Shown here: positions 63,837-64,000 of the stretch, in pieces | How positions within the stretch are numbered: the stretch's first letter is position 1 | Layout: each line of letters begins with the position of its first letter | NCBI GenBank assembly: GCA_958009055.1 | Contig: OY253650.1 | Location: forward strand, 1,116,001-1,180,000 | Direction of reading: 5' to 3' | Length of the DNA stretch: 64,000 nucleotides | Source of the DNA: Choricystis sp. odSpoLacu1 | Taxonomy: Eukaryota; Chlorophyta; Trebouxiophyceae | The notes under the pieces: model-generated | Told to the model about the DNA's origin: nothing | What the model saw: only the letters and a program-made list of their open reading frames with translations | The model's database searches: none | Program-made: the position numbers and the translations under genes

Positions 63837-64000
63837 GAGAGAGAAGGGTGTGGTGTGGCGGCGCGAGTCGGTGACACGGGTGGCGTTTTTTTAACCCCAG
63901 AAACAAACAACAGAGCTGTGCTTTTTCCTTTTTATATAATATCACTGCAAACAACTGCTGCTTCCCCCACTCCGAATGATGCATCCCTTTTTGGTGTGTG

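Overview
The window is nuclear DNA of a green alga (Chlorophyta). It carries a chlorophyll a/b-binding LHCII gene, several proteins whose best-known relatives are from plants (TIO/Fused kinase, ECHIDNA/TVP23, GFS12/WDR81, a BACK plus discoidin-like protein, a two-repeat AP2 factor, ECH2), and short spliceosomal introns that mostly start GTGAG or GTAAG. The DNA is very GC-rich and compact. Genes are usually separated by 75-600 bp, many in divergent or convergent pairs. I see no tRNA, rRNA, transposon or CRISPR array. I cannot fix the class; a prasinophyte-like or trebouxiophyte alga would fit.

Left part (1-12 kb): a Fused-type kinase (-) diverges from an LHCII gene (+), followed by an XK-related-like membrane protein (-), an unrecognised coiled-coil protein (+) and an organelle-targeted LON-domain protein (-). 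12-24 kb: a secreted Pro-rich/Cys-rich protein, a membrane-anchored DUF2156 (lysyl-PG synthase-like) protein, a small TPR protein, an unrecognised plastid protein, a zinc-ribbon protein, a DUF819 transporter-like protein and INTS11. 24-35 kb: a bZIP factor, an Ala-rich coiled-coil protein, an AP2/ANT-like factor, TVP23/ECHIDNA and a tandem pair of pepsin-type proteases. 35-51 kb: a TMEM214-like protein, a divergent Sec23/24-like protein, peroxisomal ECH2, a RAD5/HLTF-like SNF2-RING ATPase, a GFS12/WDR81-type BEACH-WD40 protein and a KH protein. 51-64 kb: a BACK/discoidin-like protein, DNA primase small subunit, a tandem double LysR-type regulator, an MscS-like channel, TOM40 and a UBE2G-type E2.

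Introns were placed by hand. In most genes donor, acceptor and codon phase agree and coding lengths sum to whole codons, so those models are strong. In eight genes the conserved reading frame changes at 16 C/G homopolymers or CG repeats. Each change fits one extra base in a homopolymer or one extra CG unit in a CG tract. I read these as probable consensus errors or slippage sites, not as dead genes.

The standout is a nuclear gene at 56.3-58.8 kb encoding two complete RbcR-like LysR regulators in one chain behind a transit-peptide-like N-terminus. No operons are expected. The trafficking genes (TVP23, GFS12, Sec23/24-like, TMEM214-like) and organelle genes are scattered among the rest.
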